Notes under the pieces: generated by a model
What the model was told of the DNA's origin: nothing
The model's input: only the letters and a program-made list of their open reading frames with translations
Database searches by the model: none
Translations under genes and position numbers: made by a program
In this document: positions 1 through 9,073 of the stretch, piece by piece
Numbering within the stretch: position 1 is the stretch's first letter
How the letters are laid out: every line of letters starts with the position of its first letter
Assembly (NCBI GenBank): GCA_016868015.1
Contig: VGIF01000012.1
Location: forward strand, 1 to 40,072
From: Betaproteobacteria bacterium
GTDB lineage: Bacteria > Pseudomonadota > Gammaproteobacteria > Burkholderiales > SG8-41
Direction: 5' to 3'
DNA: 40,072 nt

Positions 1-253
1 AGGGGGCGCGGCAGGTTACCACTCGTAATGAAAATTTGGATGACGTGCCTAACAGTGTTATTAAACGCTGTTTGCGCGCCAGGTGCAGGTTGTGATATCG
101 CGAAGGGGTCAGGTCTTGCAAAATCACATCTCCCGGGCTAAAATGCCGTGCATTTTTTGAAATCACTTGCGACGACGATTTTCTTCAATTAACGTAAGTA
201 TTTGATTTTATTATATTTTTTAGTTTTATGACCTACGCCCTATCATTCACCGC
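1..253. other. Left edge, no gene
   Basis: I see no coding region here. The stretch carries a GGGGTCAGGTCTTGC motif at about 106-120, which is the reverse complement of the GACCTGACCCC-type motif found again at 20.3-21.5 kb. It also carries the first copy of the AT-rich dispersed repeat, 31 bases before the transposase start. These are the kinds of short sequence expected on the flank of a REP-associated transposase. Confidence 0.6.
193..222 (+). repeat. AT-rich dispersed repeat, copy 1
   Basis: The copy reads TAAGTATTTGATTTTATT followed by ATATTTTTTA. It lies upstream of the transposase tnp1 and in the same orientation. It matches copy 2 on the other side of the gene at almost every base. 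Confidence 0.9.
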
Positions 254-1108
254 ATGTCCCGCCCCCTAAGACTAGAACTCCCCAACGCCCTATATCACGT
301 CACCTCGCGCGGCAACGCCCGCGCCGACATTTACCTCACCGATGACGATCGCGCGGCGTGGCTTGAAGTGCTCGCCGAGGTGTGCAGCCGCTTTAACTGG
401 GTGTGCCACGCCTACTGCCAGATGGGCAATCACTATCACCTGCTGCTGGAGACACCCGAGGCCAATCTGTCCAAGGGCATGCGCCAGTTAAACGGGGTTT
501 ACACGCAGCGTTTTAACCGTACTCACGAGCGCGTGGGGCATGTGTTTCAGGGGCGCTTTAAGGCGATCCTAGTGGACAAAGAGAATTACCTGTTGGAGCT
601 TGCGCGCTACGTGGTGTTAAACCCGCTGCGGGCGAAGCTGGTGCGGCGGCTGGAAAACTGGCCTTGGAGCAGTTACCTCGCCACCTGCGGGCAGGCACCC
701 AAGCCCGCGTGGCTGCAGGTGGATTATCTGCTGTCGCGTTTTGGTTCGCGGCGGGCGGACGCGATCGCCAAGTATGTGACCTTCGTGCACGAGGGCGCGC
801 GGCTACCCAGTGTGTGGAGCGCGTTGCAGGGGCAGATTTATCTGGGCTCGGACAAGTTCGTCAAAAAGATGCAGGCGTTGGTGGACAAGAAGCCGACGGT
901 CGCCGAGATTCCGCTTAAGCAGCGGCGCGCGTTAAAGCGCGCGCTGGCCGATTTCGAGCGTGCGCACGAGCGGGATGAGGCGATTGCGCTGGCGTATTTG
1001 TCGGGGCATCACACCATGGCGGCGGTGGCGGATCACTTCGGCGTGCATTACACGACGGTGAGCCGGTTGGTGCGAGCGCATGAGGCACGCGAGCGAGATA
1101 AGGGATAA
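254..1108 (+). CDS. REP-associated Y1 (HUH) transposase, tnp1
   Basis: Single-strand DNA transposase of the Y1_Tnp/RAYT family (TnpA_REP-like), 284 aa. The N-terminus is the family opening (a PNALYHVTSRGN stretch). The HUH metal-binding pair is His60 and His62 in NHYHLLL. The probable catalytic tyrosine is Tyr119 in RYVVLNPLRA. The last 40 or so residues look like a helix-turn-helix (ADHFGVHYTTVSRL), as in the longer members of the family. The start ATG is followed directly by conserved family sequence. The gene is bracketed by two direct copies of the AT-rich repeat (193-222 and 1149-1180), both in its own orientation. RAYT proteins are known to act on short dispersed repeats beside their genes, so this repeat is the natural candidate substrate; that link is inference. 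The gene appears intact. Confidence 0.93.
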   Translation: MSRPLRLELPNALYHVTSRGNARADIYLTDDDRAAWLEVLAEVCSRFNWVCHAYCQMGNHYHLLLETPEANLSKGMRQLNGVYTQRFNRTHERVGHVFQGRFKAILVDKENYLLELARYVVLNPLRAKLVRRLENWPWSSYLATCGQAPKPAWLQVDYLLSRFGSRRADAIAKYVTFVHEGARLPSVWSALQGQIYLGSDKFVKKMQALVDKKPTVAEIPLKQRRALKRALADFERAHERDEAIALAYLSGHHTMAAVADHFGVHYTTVSRLVRAHEARERDKG

Positions 1109-1148
1109 AAACGCAAGGCCACCATGCGCGGCACGTTCGAAGATATAT

Positions 1149-1180
1149 CGTAAGCATTTGATTTTATTATGTTTTTTAAA
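1149..1180 (+). repeat. AT-rich dispersed repeat, copy 2
   Basis: The copy reads TAAGCATTTGATTTTATT followed by ATGTTTTTTAA. It begins 41 bases after the tnp1 stop codon and has the same orientation as copy 1 and as the gene. It lies between the converging tnp1 and rsmE genes. Confidence 0.9.
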
Positions 1181-1294
1181 TTCTATAAACGGGCTTGGGC
1201 GGCGGCTGCCGCCCGCTTCGTGAACCGCCCCGGCACCATCAGCCGCCTTCGCATCGCCTGCACGTGACGGCGGCGCGCGCCACCAGTGCCGCGC

Positions 1295-2017
1295 TTAAAA
1301 ATCGCCCCACAGCGCCTGCATCGCGGCCAGAGCGGCAACGGCGGCCGTCTCCGTGCGCAACACGCGCGGCCCCAGCGTCAGCGGCGTAAAGCCGGCGCCG
1401 CGCGCAGCGGTAATTTCGGCTTCGTTCCAACCGCCCTCGGGCCCGGCCAGCAAGCTAATCGCGCCCGCCGGTTGTTGCAGATCGCGCAGGCGCATGCCGC
1501 CGAGCGGCGACAGCGCATAACGCGCACCGCTGATCGCGCCGCCCAGCCACGCCGGCAGCGTTTGCACCGGCAGCACGCGCGGCAGTTGATTGCGGCCGCA
1601 CTGCTCGCAGGCGGCGGCGGCCACCGCCTGCCAGTGCGCGACGCGCTTTTGCGCGCGCTCGCCGGCCAGGCGCACCACGCTGCGCTGGGTGAGCAAGGGT
1701 TGTATGGCCGACACGCCGAGTTCAACGCACTTTTGCACGGTGTAATCCATGCGCTCGCCGCTGGAGATGCCCTGCGCCAGCGTTACCGTGAGCGGCGATT
1801 CGCGGCTCACTTCGCGGCGCGCGGTGAGCGCCAGCGTTAACCCGGATTTGTCGATGCGCTTGATGCTGGCGGCATACTCCACGCCGCGCCCGTCAAACAC
1901 GGTGAGCGGCGCGCCCGCGGGCAGGCGCAATACGTGGGTTACGTGGTGCGCCTGAGCGCCGCTCACGTGGGCTTCGCCGTGTTCGGCGATCGGGCCTGAG
2001 AAAAAAAGTCGGGTCAA
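1295..2017 (-). CDS. rsmE: 16S rRNA m3U1498 methyltransferase RsmE
   Basis: SPOUT-class methyltransferase that uses SAM to methylate N3 of U1498 in 16S rRNA. The C-terminal trefoil-knot motifs are clear: LAGPEGGWNEAEI, then LGPRVLRTETAAVAALAAMQ, which together form the cofactor site. The N-terminus LTRLFFSG matches the family start, so I choose the TTG at 2017, which has an AG-rich ribosome-binding sequence (GTGAGAG) just upstream. This gives 240 aa, the usual length. An in-frame ATG at 2104 would add 29 residues that do not resemble the family and would run further into the trkA leader. The gene diverges from trkA. Confidence 0.93.
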   Translation of the reverse strand: MTRLFFSGPIAEHGEAHVSGAQAHHVTHVLRLPAGAPLTVFDGRGVEYAASIKRIDKSGLTLALTARREVSRESPLTVTLAQGISSGERMDYTVQKCVELGVSAIQPLLTQRSVVRLAGERAQKRVAHWQAVAAAACEQCGRNQLPRVLPVQTLPAWLGGAISGARYALSPLGGMRLRDLQQPAGAISLLAGPEGGWNEAEITAARGAGFTPLTLGPRVLRTETAAVAALAAMQALWGDF

Positions 2018-2139
2018 CGCGTTACTCTCACTTCGTGCGGCGATTATGCCATGGCCGCCGCGCTCACTCGCCGCCGGGGCCGGCGTGGCGTCGCGGCGGC
2101 ACAAGGCATAAAATCGCCCGCTATGATGGAGAACAAGCC

Positions 2140-3564
2140 GTGAAAATCGTCATCCTCGGAGCGGGGCAGGTGGGTTCGTCGGTCGCGGAAAACCTCGCCT
2201 CGGAGGCGAACGACATCACCATCGTCGATACCAACGCCGAGCGCTTAAGCGCGCTGCAAGACAAGCTCGACGTGCGCACGGTGTGCGGCAACGCGGCGCA
2301 CCCGGCGATCCTCGAACAGGCGGGGCTGGAGGATGCCGACCTGCTGTTCGCGGTGACGCAAAGCGACGAGACCAATATGGTGGCGTGCAAGCTCGGCTCC
2401 ACCCTGTTTAACACGCCGACCAAGATCGCGCGCATTCGCTCGGCGGATTATTTGTCGCATCCGGAGATTTTTTCGCGCGACAATTTCGCGGTCGACGTGC
2501 CGATCTGCCCGGAGCAGTTGCTGACCGATTACATCGTCAAGCTCCTCGAATTCCCCGAGGCGCTGCAGGTGCTGGAGTTCGCCAACGGCAAGGTGAGCCT
2601 CGCCGCGGTGCGTGCTTATCACGGCGGGCCGCTGGTGGGCCACCCGATCTCCTACTTGCGCACGCACATGCCGCAAATCGAGGCGCGCGTGGCCGCGATC
2701 TTTCGCCAGGACGCCTCGATCACGCCCGATGGCAACACCGTTGTCGAAGCGGGCGATGAGGTGTTCCTGATCACCGCCACCGAAAACCTGCGCGGCGTGC
2801 TGCGCGAGATGCGGCGCATGGATAAGCCGGTGAAGCGCGTGATGCTGGGCGGCGGCGGCAACATCGGCCGGCGCCTGGCGCGCGCGATCGAGGATAAATG
2901 CGAAGTCAAAATCATCGAATACAGCAAGGCGGGCGCCGAGCGGCTTGCCGCGGATTTGCAAAAATCACTGGTGCTGCAAGGCGATGTCACCAACGAGGAA
3001 TTGCTGGAAGCGGAAAACATCAGCGAAATGGATGTCTACTGCGCGCTTACCAACGACGATGAAGTCAATATCATGTCGGCATTGCTCACCAAGCGCATGG
3101 GCGTGCGCAAGGTGATCGCGCTGATCAACCGCACCTCGTATGTCAACTTGTTGCAGGAAGGCAGCATCGATATCGCGATCTCGCCGGTGCAAAGCACCAT
3201 CGGCACGCTGCTCGCGCACGTGCGCCACGGCGACGTGGCGGTGGTGCATTCGCTGCGGCGCGGCGCGGCCGAGGCGCTGGAGCTGGTGGCGCACGGCGAC
3301 GCCAAATCCTCGCAGGTGGTCGGCAAGCGCGTCGAGCAGCTCGACTTACCCAAAGGGGCGGCCATCGGTGCACTGGTGCGCCGGCGCGCCGGCGCCACCG
3401 GCGCCAACGGTGCCAACGGCGAAGCGCAAGTGGTGTACCAGGTCATCATCGCGCATCACGACACGTTGATCGAGGCCGAAGATCACGTCATCGTGTTGGT
3501 GGTCAACAAGCGCTTGGTGCCGCGCATCGAAAAACTCTTCCAGGTGTCGGCGGGCTTTTTCTGA
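2140..3564 (+). CDS. trkA: Trk potassium uptake regulatory subunit TrkA
   Basis: Peripheral NAD(H)/nucleotide-binding subunit that gates the TrkH potassium channel. It has two tandem RCK modules. The first nucleotide-binding loop is GAGQVGSSVAENLA at the N-terminus, and the second is LGGGGNIGRRLARA near the middle; each is followed by an RCK_C region. I choose the GTG at 2140 because MKIVILGAGQVG is the family start and GGAGAA lies six bases upstream. This gives 474 aa, against about 458 in E. coli. The extra length is partly a Gly/Ala/Asn-rich insert (GATGANGANGEA) encoded by short tandem repeats near 3395-3425. trkH follows after seven bases, so the two form an operon. Confidence 0.95.
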   Translation: MKIVILGAGQVGSSVAENLASEANDITIVDTNAERLSALQDKLDVRTVCGNAAHPAILEQAGLEDADLLFAVTQSDETNMVACKLGSTLFNTPTKIARIRSADYLSHPEIFSRDNFAVDVPICPEQLLTDYIVKLLEFPEALQVLEFANGKVSLAAVRAYHGGPLVGHPISYLRTHMPQIEARVAAIFRQDASITPDGNTVVEAGDEVFLITATENLRGVLREMRRMDKPVKRVMLGGGGNIGRRLARAIEDKCEVKIIEYSKAGAERLAADLQKSLVLQGDVTNEELLEAENISEMDVYCALTNDDEVNIMSALLTKRMGVRKVIALINRTSYVNLLQEGSIDIAISPVQSTIGTLLAHVRHGDVAVVHSLRRGAAEALELVAHGDAKSSQVVGKRVEQLDLPKGAAIGALVRRRAGATGANGANGEAQVVYQVIIAHHDTLIEAEDHVIVLVVNKRLVPRIEKLFQVSAGFF

Positions 3565-3571
3565 CCTTTTT

Positions 3572-5029
3572 ATGAGAAGCCTGCTCGCGGTACTGCGCCC
3601 GCTCGGCGGGATCGGCATGGTGATGGGCCTGACCTATCTCGTGCCGATCATCGCGTCCCTGATCTACGACGACGGCGTGTGGCGGGTATTCTTGCAGGCC
3701 ATGTTGTTTAACTTCACGCTGGCGGCGATCGTGTTTGCCGCCACCCATCGCGTGCGCTACGAATTGACCCCGCGCGACGGCATGTTGCTGGTGGTGCTCG
3801 CCTGGTCTGGCGGCGCTACCTTCGCCGCGCTGCCGCTGTTCGCGCTGATACCGGGGATAAGCTTCACCGACGCGTTTTTCGAGGCAATCTCCGGGTTGAC
3901 CGCCACCGGCGCCACGGTGCTCTCGGGGCTTGACCAACTGCCGCCCGCGGTCAACATCTGGCGCGCGCTGCTGCAATGGCTGGGCGGCATGGGGGTGATC
4001 GTGCTGGCGGTGGCGATCCTGCCGCTGCTCGGGGTGGGTGGACGGCAGATTTTCAAGGCGGAAACGCCGGGGCCGATGAAAGACCAAAAATTGACCCCGC
4101 GCATCGCCGAAACCGCCAAGGGCCTGTGGGTCGTGTACTTGCTGTTGTCGTTGGCGTGTGTATTGGCCTACCGCTTGGCCGGCATGAGCTGGCTGGATGC
4201 CTGGGTGCACATGTTCACCACCTTGGGGCTGGGCGGCTTTTCCAGCCACGACGCAAGTTTTGGTTACTGGAATTCGCCGCTCATCGAGGCGGTGGCAATC
4301 GTCTTCATGCTGCTCGCGTGCCTGAACTTCGGCACCCATTTTCTGGCGCTTTACGGCCGCAACGCCAAGCCCTACTTGCACGACCCTGAGATACGCGTTT
4401 GCCTGCTGGTCCTACTGGGCAGTTGCGTGGGCATTGCCGCTTACTTGTACGCTTTCGGCACTTATGCGGATTTCGGCACGGCACTGCGTTACGCGTCGTT
4501 TAACGTGATTTCCGTCGCTACCACCACCGGCTATTCCAGCACCGATTACGGCCTGTGGCCGATTTTTGCGCCGATGTGGATGATTTTTTTGTGCAGTTTC
4601 GTTTCTTGTTCGGGCTCCACCGGCGGCGGCATCAAAATGATTCGCGCGCAATTGCTGTATATCCAGATCTACCGGGAATTCGTCCGGCTGCTCCACCCCA
4701 GCGCCATACGCCCCGCCAAGCTCGACGGGCAAGTCGTTGAAAACAAGATCATTTTTTCGGTGCTCGCGTTTTTGTTCATTTACATCGCGAGCCTGGTGAC
4801 GATCGTGCTGATTTTGCTGGCAAGCGGGCTCGACGCGGTTACCGCGTTCAGCGCGGGCGCGGCGAGCCTGAACAACATGGGCCCCGGGTTAAATCAAGTG
4901 GGCCCGGCCACCACCTACGCGGTACTTAACGACTTTCAAACCTGGGTGTGCGCGTTCGCCATGTTGCTTGGACGGCTGGAACTATTTACGCTACTGATTA
5001 TCTTTACTCCTGTGTTCTGGCGCCGCTAA
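3572..5029 (+). CDS. trkH: Trk potassium uptake channel TrkH
   Basis: Inner-membrane potassium-translocating subunit, 485 aa against 483 in E. coli, with about ten hydrophobic spans. The four selectivity-filter segments are visible in order: [28 protein letters not shown] followed by [10 protein letters not shown], and SLNNMGPG. It partners TrkA, encoded seven bases upstream. Ribosome-binding sequence before the ATG is weak, which fits translational coupling to trkA. Confidence 0.95.
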   Translation: MRSLLAVLRPLGGIGMVMGLTYLVPIIASLIYDDGVWRVFLQAMLFNFTLAAIVFAATHRVRYELTPRDGMLLVVLAWSGGATFAALPLFALIPGISFTDAFFEAISGLTATGATVLSGLDQLPPAVNIWRALLQWLGGMGVIVLAVAILPLLGVGGRQIFKAETPGPMKDQKLTPRIAETAKGLWVVYLLLSLACVLAYRLAGMSWLDAWVHMFTTLGLGGFSSHDASFGYWNSPLIEAVAIVFMLLACLNFGTHFLALYGRNAKPYLHDPEIRVCLLVLLGSCVGIAAYLYAFGTYADFGTALRYASFNVISVATTTGYSSTDYGLWPIFAPMWMIFLCSFVSCSGSTGGGIKMIRAQLLYIQIYREFVRLLHPSAIRPAKLDGQVVENKIIFSVLAFLFIYIASLVTIVLILLASGLDAVTAFSAGAASLNNMGPGLNQVGPATTYAVLNDFQTWVCAFAMLLGRLELFTLLIIFTPVFWRR

Positions 5030-5066
5030 ATCGGTAGAGCGCCAATACACGCCCAGAACTGCGATT

Positions 5067-5636
5067 ATGGCTACCGCGCAATCCGTCAACCTCACGCGGC
5101 ACTTTCTCATCGCCATGCCGGCGATGGCGGACCCGCATTTCTCCAAAACGCTCACCTTCATCTGCGAGCATAACAATCAGGGCGCGCTCGGCGTGGTGGT
5201 CAACCGCCCGATCGACATGACCTTGCACGCGCTGCTCGAACAAATCGAGCTCAAACCCGCCGACGACAGCGCCAAAGCAACGTCGGTGCACTATGGCGGC
5301 CCGGTGCAAATCGACCGCGGTTTTGTACTGCATACGCCGGCAGGCGCATGGCAATCGACGCTGGCGGTGGGCGACATGATCGGCCTCACCACCTCCAAGG
5401 ATATCCTGCAAGCGGTGGCGCGCGGCGAAGGCCCGCGGCAATTCCTGGTGACCTTGGGTTACGCCGGCTGGGCGCCCGGCCAATTGGAGCAAGAGCTCGC
5501 GCAAAACGCCTGGCTCACCGTACCCGCCGACCCGCGCGTTTTGTTCGACACGCCGGCCAAGGATCGCTACGACGCGGGGTTGAAACTGCTGGGCATCGAT
5601 CTCGGAATGTTGTCCGATGGCGCGGGGCATGCTTGA
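5067..5636 (+). CDS. algH: YqgE/AlgH family protein (UPF0301)
   Basis: Conserved protein of the DUF179/AlgH family, 189 aa. Family signatures are [26 protein letters not shown], and YGGPVQ.DRGFVLH. The biochemical role is not settled; it was first named as a regulator of alginate synthesis in Pseudomonas. It sits directly before ruvX and the pyr genes, the usual order in proteobacteria (yqgE-yqgF and, in beta/gammaproteobacteria, pyrR-pyrB-pyrC'). Confidence 0.93.
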   Translation: MATAQSVNLTRHFLIAMPAMADPHFSKTLTFICEHNNQGALGVVVNRPIDMTLHALLEQIELKPADDSAKATSVHYGGPVQIDRGFVLHTPAGAWQSTLAVGDMIGLTTSKDILQAVARGEGPRQFLVTLGYAGWAPGQLEQELAQNAWLTVPADPRVLFDTPAKDRYDAGLKLLGIDLGMLSDGAGHA

Positions 5637-5641
5637 AATGC

Positions 5642-5736
5642 GTGAAGCGTGAGACGTGAGGCGAGAGGAGTAAGATTTGAGTAACGCAGCCTCGCCACCC
5701 AAGGATACGCCTCACGCCCCTCCCCTCACGCCTCAC
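5642..5736. repeat. Inverted heptamer arrays around the ruvX start
   Basis: Three tandem heptamers lie upstream of the ruvX start (GTGAAGC, GTGAGAC, GTGAGGC at 5642-5662). Four units of the reverse-complement type lie downstream, inside the reading frame (GCCTCAC, GCCCCTC, CCCTCAC, GCCTCAC at 5709-5736). The two arrays can pair and would enclose the GAGAGGAG ribosome-binding sequence and the TTG start. Confidence 0.7.
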
Positions 5737-6159
5737 ACACGCGGCAGCGTGCTGGCGTTCGACTTCGGCGAAAAGCGCATCGGCGTCGCTGTGGCGGATT
5801 TTGCGGTCGGCATCGCCCATCCGCTGCAAACCATAGCCGCCGAAGACAACGCCACGCGTTTTGCCGCGATTGCCGCGCTGATCGCCGAATGGAAACCGGC
5901 GCGCTTGATCGTCGGCGAACCGCGTCACGCCGATGGCAGCCCACATGAAATCGGGCGGCTGGCGCGGCGCTTCGCGCAGCGGCTGGAAGGGCGCTTTAAC
6001 CTGCCGGTGGCGCTGGTGGACGAGACTTTGAGTTCACACGAGGCGCAAAATCGGTTGCAGTCTCAAGGCGTTAAAGGGGGCAAACTGAAGTCCGCTCTCG
6101 ACGCTGGCGCCGCCGCGGAAATCCTCGCCACCTGGCTCACCGAGCAGCAAAAAAAGTAA
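5677..6159 (+). CDS. ruvX: Putative Holliday junction resolvase / pre-16S rRNA nuclease YqgF (RuvX)
   Basis: RNase H-like fold nuclease family. Motifs: LAFDFGEKRIGVAVAD at the start of the fold, RLIVGEP in the middle, LVDETLSSHEAQ, and the closing DAGAAAEIL. The start chosen is TTG 5677, which has a strong AGAGGAG six bases upstream and gives 160 aa. The first 24 residues are a Pro/His/Thr-rich extension absent from the family norm (138 aa in E. coli) and are partly encoded by heptamer repeats. A GTG at 5749, just before the fold, would give 136 aa but has no ribosome-binding sequence. The start therefore remains uncertain; the identity is not. Confidence 0.9.
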   Translation: MSNAASPPKDTPHAPPLTPHTRGSVLAFDFGEKRIGVAVADFAVGIAHPLQTIAAEDNATRFAAIAALIAEWKPARLIVGEPRHADGSPHEIGRLARRFAQRLEGRFNLPVALVDETLSSHEAQNRLQSQGVKGGKLKSALDAGAAAEILATWLTEQQKK

Positions 6160-6217
6160 GCGTCACCCCTTAATCGCGCGGGAGCGTTGTGTTAACCTTG
6201 CGCCCCAACACACGCCC

Positions 6218-6739
6218 ATGAACCGCGCCGCCCTCCAGCAGTTACCACAGGCCGAGCAACTGCTCGCGCGCTTGCTGGACCAAATGAAGCCCGTCGTCGG
6301 GCCCGACACGGGCATTATCGGTATTCATACCGGCGGCGTGTGGATCGCGCAGCGGCTGCACGCCGCGCTCAACATTCAAGTTCCGCTGGGCACCGTCGAC
6401 GTGTCGTTTTACCGCGATGACTTCGAGGCCAAGGGCCTGCATCGCGATATTAAAACTTCGGATATTCCATTCGACGTCGAAGACCGGCGGCTGATTCTGG
6501 TCGATGATGTGCTCTACACCGGGCGCACCATACGCGCGGCGATGAATGTGCTGTTCGATTACGGGCGCCCGGCGAGCATCAAGCTTGCGGCGCTGGTGGA
6601 TCGCGGCGGACGCGAGCTACCGGTGGCGGCGGATTTTCTCGGCGGCACGATTTCGCTCGCGGTATCGCAAAGCGTTGCATTGACGCGCGGCCATGACAAC
6701 GATGGCGAACATCTTAGCTTTGTTCTACATGAAAACTAA
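6218..6739 (+). CDS. pyrR: Bifunctional pyr operon regulator / uracil phosphoribosyltransferase PyrR
   Basis: Type I phosphoribosyltransferase, 173 aa. The PRPP-binding loop is [17 protein letters not shown], and the family signatures [13 protein letters not shown] and [12 protein letters not shown] flank it. In Bacillus this protein binds pyr mRNA to control attenuation and also converts uracil plus PRPP to UMP. In proteobacteria the regulatory role is less clear. It is the first gene of the pyrR-pyrB-pyrC' operon and its stop overlaps the pyrB start by one base. I see no obvious PyrR-type attenuator in the 58 bases upstream. Confidence 0.93.
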   Translation: MNRAALQQLPQAEQLLARLLDQMKPVVGPDTGIIGIHTGGVWIAQRLHAALNIQVPLGTVDVSFYRDDFEAKGLHRDIKTSDIPFDVEDRRLILVDDVLYTGRTIRAAMNVLFDYGRPASIKLAALVDRGGRELPVAADFLGGTISLAVSQSVALTRGHDNDGEHLSFVLHEN

Positions 6740-7707
6740 TGTGGCTTGATCCGCGCAATCCCCAACTGAATAAAAACGGCGAGCTCAATCATTTGCTGTC
6801 GATCGAGGGCTTGCCCGCCGACGTGCTGCGGCAAATTCTCGACGCGGCGGAATCCTTCGTCGGCGTCACGCAGCGCGAGGTGAAAAAAGTGCCGCTCTTA
6901 CGCGGCAAGTCGGTGTTCAACATTTTTTTCGAGAACTCCACGCGCACGCGCACCACGTTTGAAATCGCCGCCAAGCGTTTATCGGCGGATGTGATCAACC
7001 TCGCCATCGCGCAATCGTCCACCAGCAAGGGCGAGAGCATGCTCGACACCGTGGCCAACCTCGCCGCGATGCAGGCCGACATGTTCGTGGTGCGCCATGC
7101 GGCGAGCGGCGCGCCCTATTTGATCGCCAAGCATGTCGGGCAAGATATCCACGTCATCAACGCCGGCGACGGGCGCCATCAGCACCCGACGCAAGGCTTG
7201 CTCGACATGTACACGATTCGCCACTACAAAAAAGATTTCACCAATCTCAGAGTGGCGATCATCGGCGACATTTTGCATTCGCGCGTGGCGCGCTCGCAGA
7301 TCCACGCGTTGACCACGCTCGGCTGCCCGGAAATCCGCGTCATCGGCCCGCGCACGCTGATCCCCGCCGACATCCGCAGCCTCGGCGTGCAGGTGTATCA
7401 CGATCTGAAAGAGGGCTTGAAAGACGTGGATGTGGTCAGCACATTGAGACTGCAAAACGAACGCATGAAAGGCGCGCTGCTCGCCTCCGGCCAAGAGTTT
7501 TACAAGTACTACGGCATCACCGACGACAAACTCGCGCTGGCCAAGCCGGATGCCATCGTGTTGCACCCCGGCCCGATGAACCGCGGCGTGGAAATCGATT
7601 CCAGCGTGGCCGACGGCGGCCAATCGGTGATTCTGCCGCAGGTAAATTTCGGCATCGCCATACGCATGGCGGTGATGAGCATCGTCGCGGGAAGTTGGCG
7701 CGGATGA
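6739..7707 (+). CDS. pyrB: Aspartate carbamoyltransferase catalytic chain
   Basis: Condenses carbamoyl phosphate with aspartate to give N-carbamoyl-aspartate, the first committed step of pyrimidine synthesis. It is 322 aa. The carbamoyl-phosphate loop is [12 protein letters not shown], the mobile-loop region is SSTSKGES, and [12 protein letters not shown] and [12 protein letters not shown] complete the active site. The N-terminal extension before HLLSIEGL is typical of class A enzymes (Pseudomonas type), which assemble as dodecamers with a dihydroorotase-like partner. The start overlaps the pyrR stop (TAATG) and the end overlaps pyrC' (ATGA). No pyrI-like gene is present. Confidence 0.96.
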   Translation: MWLDPRNPQLNKNGELNHLLSIEGLPADVLRQILDAAESFVGVTQREVKKVPLLRGKSVFNIFFENSTRTRTTFEIAAKRLSADVINLAIAQSSTSKGESMLDTVANLAAMQADMFVVRHAASGAPYLIAKHVGQDIHVINAGDGRHQHPTQGLLDMYTIRHYKKDFTNLRVAIIGDILHSRVARSQIHALTTLGCPEIRVIGPRTLIPADIRSLGVQVYHDLKEGLKDVDVVSTLRLQNERMKGALLASGQEFYKYYGITDDKLALAKPDAIVLHPGPMNRGVEIDSSVADGGQSVILPQVNFGIAIRMAVMSIVAGSWRG

Positions 7708-8996
7708 AAATACACATTAAGGGCGGCCGTCTGATCGATCCCAAGAACGGCCTTGATGATGCGCGCGATCTTTACATCGCCGCCGGCAAAATCGTCGGCG
7801 TGGGCAACGCGCCCGCGGGCTTTGGCGCCAATCACATCATCGACGCCGCCGGCAAAATCGTTTGTCCGGGCTTGGTGGATTTGGCGGCGCGGCTGCGCGA
7901 ACCGGGTCTGGAATACATGGCGACGCTGGATTCCGAAATGAACGCCGCCGTGGCCGGCGGTGTCACCAGTCTTGCCTGCCCGCCCGACACCGATCCGCCG
8001 CTCGATGAGCCGGGGCTGGTGGAGATGTTGAAGTTTCGCGCGCGCACTTTGAATAAGGCGCGTTTGTATCCCATCGGCGCGTTGACCGCGGGCTTGAAGG
8101 GCACGAAGTTGACGGAGATGGCCGAGTTGCGCGATTCGGGCTGCGTGGCGTTTTCGCACGCGGATGCGCCGTTGACCGACAACCAGGTCCTGCTCTACGC
8201 CCTGCAGTACGCGGCGACGTTCAACATACCGGTGTGGCTGCGGCCGCAGGACTCCTTTGTCGCGCGCGGCGGCGTGGCGCACGACGGGCAAATCGCGACG
8301 CGTTTGGGCTTGCCGCCGATACCGGTCACCGCGGAAACCGCGGCAGTCGCGTTGATTTTGCTGCTGGCGCGGGAAACCGGCGCGCGCGTGCATCTGGCGC
8401 GTTTGTCGAGCGCCGCGGCGATCAACATGGTGCGCCGCGCGCGGCATGATGGCGCGCGGGTCACCTGCGACGTCGCCGTGCATCACCTGCATTTGTCGGA
8501 AATGGACATCGGCTACTTTGACGGCAACTGCCACCTGATACCGCCGCTGCGCAGCCAGCGCGATCGCGATGCGTTGCGCCGCGCGCTCGCCGAGCACACC
8601 ATCGATGCGGTGTGTTCGGATCATTGCCCGGTGGATGACGATGCCAAGCAACTGCCGTTTTCCGAAGCCGAACCCGGCGCCACCGGCCTGGAGTTGTTGC
8701 TGCCGCTGACGCTCAAATGGGCGGACGAAGAGCAATTGCCGCTCGCCACCGCGCTCTCGCGCATCACCAGCGACGCGGCCAACATTCTGGGCATCGACGC
8801 CGGGCATTTGTCGGTGGGCGCGCAGGCCGATGTGTGCATATTCGATGCGCAGCGCTATTGGAAAGTCGAACCCGCGTCATTGTTAAGTCTGGGCAAAAAC
8901 ACGCCCTATAGCGGCCTCGAAGTCAAAGGCCGCGTCACCCACACGCTGGTGGGCGGCATGATTGCCCACGAACTGCGGGTGCACGAAACGCGTTAG
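7704..8996 (+). CDS. pyrC': Dihydroorotase-like subunit PyrC' (probably inactive)
   Basis: Amidohydrolase-fold protein of the dihydroorotase family, 430 aa. The start is ATG 7704, overlapping the pyrB stop as ATGA; the TTG three codons earlier is less likely. Active dihydroorotases carry a metal-binding HxH in the segment PGLVDLHVHLREPG. Here it reads [15 protein letters not shown], so both histidines are lost. The later metal-site region is also altered, although CSDHCP remains. In Pseudomonas such pyrC' products are non-catalytic but needed to assemble aspartate carbamoyltransferase. The same role is inferred here, and an active pyrC must then lie elsewhere in the genome. Confidence 0.9.
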   Translation: MKIHIKGGRLIDPKNGLDDARDLYIAAGKIVGVGNAPAGFGANHIIDAAGKIVCPGLVDLAARLREPGLEYMATLDSEMNAAVAGGVTSLACPPDTDPPLDEPGLVEMLKFRARTLNKARLYPIGALTAGLKGTKLTEMAELRDSGCVAFSHADAPLTDNQVLLYALQYAATFNIPVWLRPQDSFVARGGVAHDGQIATRLGLPPIPVTAETAAVALILLLARETGARVHLARLSSAAAINMVRRARHDGARVTCDVAVHHLHLSEMDIGYFDGNCHLIPPLRSQRDRDALRRALAEHTIDAVCSDHCPVDDDAKQLPFSEAEPGATGLELLLPLTLKWADEEQLPLATALSRITSDAANILGIDAGHLSVGAQADVCIFDAQRYWKVEPASLLSLGKNTPYSGLEVKGRVTHTLVGGMIAHELRVHETR

Positions 8997-9073
8997 GGCG
9001 TTGGGGTTGGGCCGGGCGCCCCCATCTGCGGTTCTGATAGACTGCTTTTTCCTGCACCCGCTGGCCTATAACC

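Noticed and set aside
40-85. GCCTAAC-like sequence at the left edge, as a possible second attC
   Set aside because: No complementary GTTAGGC core or pairing arms were found nearby.
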